A DNA stretch of 64,000 nucleotides, from NCBI GenBank assembly GCA_017553325.1, contig JAFZMH010000009.1:124001-188000 (forward strand), given 5' to 3'. The notes under the pieces were generated by a model. It searched no databases. It saw only the letters and a program-made list of their open reading frames with translations, and was not told the origin of the DNA. Shown here in pieces: positions 62,855-64,000 of the stretch. Made by a program: the position numbers and the translations under genes. Every line of letters begins with the position of its first letter. The stretch's first letter is position 1. The stretch comes from Clostridia bacterium. Lineage in GTDB: Bacteria; Bacillota; Clostridia; Christensenellales; CAG-917.

Positions 62855-63325
62855 ATGCCAAGAAGAAATGGCGTGCCGAAAAGAGACGTTTTGCCGGATC
62901 CCGTGTATGGCAGCAAGGTTGTGACCAAGCTCATCAACCAAGTTATGCAAGACGGAAAGAAGGGTACCGCGCAAACAATCGTCTATGAGGCGCTTGAAAT
63001 AGCATCAACAAAACTCGGTCAACAACCGATGGACGTTTTTGAAAAGGCACTTGAAAACGCGAAGCCGGTTCTCGAAGTCAAAGCGAGAAGAGTCGGCGGT
63101 TCGACCTACCAAGTCCCGATGGAAATTCGCCCCGAGCGCAGACAAACGCTTGCAATCCGCTGGATTGTTCTCTTTGCTTCAAAGCGCGGCGAAAAAACCA
63201 TGAAGGAAAGACTTGCCGGTGAACTTATGGACGCTTTCAATATGACGGGCGGCGCAGTGAAGAGAAAAGAAGAAATGCACCGCGCGGCAGAAGCAAACAA
63301 GGCATTTGCACATTATAGGTGGTAA
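62855..63325 (+). CDS. rpsG: 30S ribosomal protein S7
   Basis: 156 aa, normal length. '[20 protein letters not shown]' start and '[20 protein letters not shown]' core. It nucleates assembly of the 30S head and binds the 3' domain of 16S rRNA. Shine-Dalgarno TAGGAGG. fusA starts 3 bp after the stop. Confidence 0.98.
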   Translation: MPRRNGVPKRDVLPDPVYGSKVVTKLINQVMQDGKKGTAQTIVYEALEIASTKLGQQPMDVFEKALENAKPVLEVKARRVGGSTYQVPMEIRPERRQTLAIRWIVLFASKRGEKTMKERLAGELMDAFNMTGGAVKRKEEMHRAAEANKAFAHYRW

Positions 63326-63328
63326 TTT

Positions 63329-64000
63329 ATGGGTAGACAATATGCTCTTGACAAGGTGAGGAATATCGGCATTATGGCTCATATCGATGCCGGCAAAACC
63401 ACAACTACCGAGCGTATTTTGTACTACACAGGCGTCAACCGCAAACTCGGCGAGACTCACGACGGCTCCGCGACGATGGACTACATGGAGCAGGAGAGAG
63501 AAAGAGGTATCACAATTACGTCGGCGGCTACGACAGCCGTGTGGAAAGGACATCAAATCAACATCATCGACACCCCCGGTCACGTTGACTTTACGGTGGA
63601 AGTTGAGAGAAGTTTGAGAGTCTTGGACGGCGCGGTCGCGGTGTTTTGTGCAAAGGGTGGCGTCGAGCCTCAATCCGAGAACGTTTGGAGACAGGCAAAC
63701 ACCTATAAGGTGCCGAGAATAGCGTTCGTCAACAAGATGGATATCAACGGTGCAAACTTCTTTGCCGCCGTCGATATGATGAAAGAAAGACTGAACGCAA
63801 ACGCCGTGCCTATTGCGTTGCCGATTGGGAAGGAGAGTGAATTCGAGGGCGTTATAGATTTGCTCCGTATGGTGGCGGTCTACTACGACCAAAAGGACAA
63901 GGGCGTCACTTTCTATGAGAAAGAGATTCCGGCGGACTACGTCGAACTTGCAAAAGAGTACAGGCTCAAAGTTTTGGAAGCGGCGGCGGACTTCGACGAG
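63329..64000 (+). CDS. fusA: Elongation factor G (3' end beyond window)
   Basis: Translocation GTPase, 224 codons visible from the ATG at 63329, open to the right edge. G1 '[20 protein letters not shown]', G2 region '[14 protein letters not shown]', G3 '[11 protein letters not shown]' and G4 'FVNKMD' are all intact and match EF-G rather than EF-Tu or RF3 ('LYYTG' and 'DYMEQE'). Shine-Dalgarno AGGTGG. It completes the rpsL-rpsG-fusA str operon order. Confidence 0.97.
   Translation, partial: MGRQYALDKVRNIGIMAHIDAGKTTTTERILYYTGVNRKLGETHDGSATMDYMEQERERGITITSAATTAVWKGHQINIIDTPGHVDFTVEVERSLRVLDGAVAVFCAKGGVEPQSENVWRQANTYKVPRIAFVNKMDINGANFFAAVDMMKERLNANAVPIALPIGKESEFEGVIDLLRMVAVYYDQKDKGVTFYEKEIPADYVELAKEYRLKVLEAAADFDE

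Overview
The window looks like a chromosomal segment from an uncultured, low-to-mid GC, anaerobic Gram-positive bacterium of class Clostridia (Bacillota). The evidence is a one-gene pyruvate:ferredoxin oxidoreductase, an ECF-transporter energizing module, many lipoproteins and Bacillota gene neighbourhoods: metG-tatD-(radical SAM)-ksgA, glmU-pth-mfd-foldase, walJ-protease-rlmH, veg next to a DUF3794 gene, and rpsL-rpsG-fusA. A CwlD-like amidase, a SipL-like DUF3794/LysM protein and Spo0A-box-like repeats suggest a sporulating ancestry. No phage, transposase, CRISPR array or plasmid gene was seen.

Layout. 1-1.7 kb: a minus-strand PRC-barrel gene cut by the edge, a 310-bp gap with DnaA-box-like and Spo0A-box-like motifs, then plus-strand cwlD. 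1.8-4.5 kb: unknown gene, radC, gltX. 4.5-12.6 kb: anchored subtilase, veg and SipL-like gene, ECF sigma factor with a membrane partner, a large GLUG-repeat lipoprotein and a 52-codon gene. 12.8-16.3 kb: PFOR. 16.5-21.7 kb: ecfA1-ecfA2-ecfT-truA, then glnS. 21.8-28.8 kb: zinc-ribbon protein, two related membrane proteins, walJ, two CPBP proteases, rlmH, tadA. 29-38.9 kb: small membrane protein, GlmU-like acetyltransferase, pth, mfd, foldase-like lipoprotein, degV and a membrane-anchored phosphatase-fold enzyme. 39 kb: tRNA-Val(GAC) whose 3' end and terminator are duplicated. 39.7-48.9 kb: a peptide ABC transporter operon. 49-55.9 kb: flavoprotein, cyclophilin, SGNH lipoprotein, Nudix hydrolase, small membrane protein, ABC exporter. 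56-61.5 kb: metG-tatD-radical SAM-ksgA and an unknown gene. 61.5-64 kb: GNAT gene and rpsL-rpsG-fusA, the last cut by the edge.

The most unusual locus is the peptide transporter at 39.7-48.9 kb. Its OppC-type permease carries what reads as a seven-blade RCC1-type beta-propeller between TM1 and TM2, on the predicted outer face. Its OppF ATPase carries about 190 residues of mostly helical sequence between Walker A and the Q-loop. Its binding lipoprotein has an added Cys-rich N-terminal module, and the operon ends with a small membrane protein. I know of no description of such a complex, but could not search.

Other notable signals: at least five genes without a Shine-Dalgarno sequence whose -10 box lies 6-9 nt before the ATG (probable leaderless mRNAs); a two-copy family of about 125-bp intergenic elements with 17-bp terminal inverted repeats, each starting inside the stop codon of the gene before it; a GlmU at its usual locus that lacks the uridylyltransferase domain; and two edge-cut genes plus one 52-codon gene that are easy to miss.
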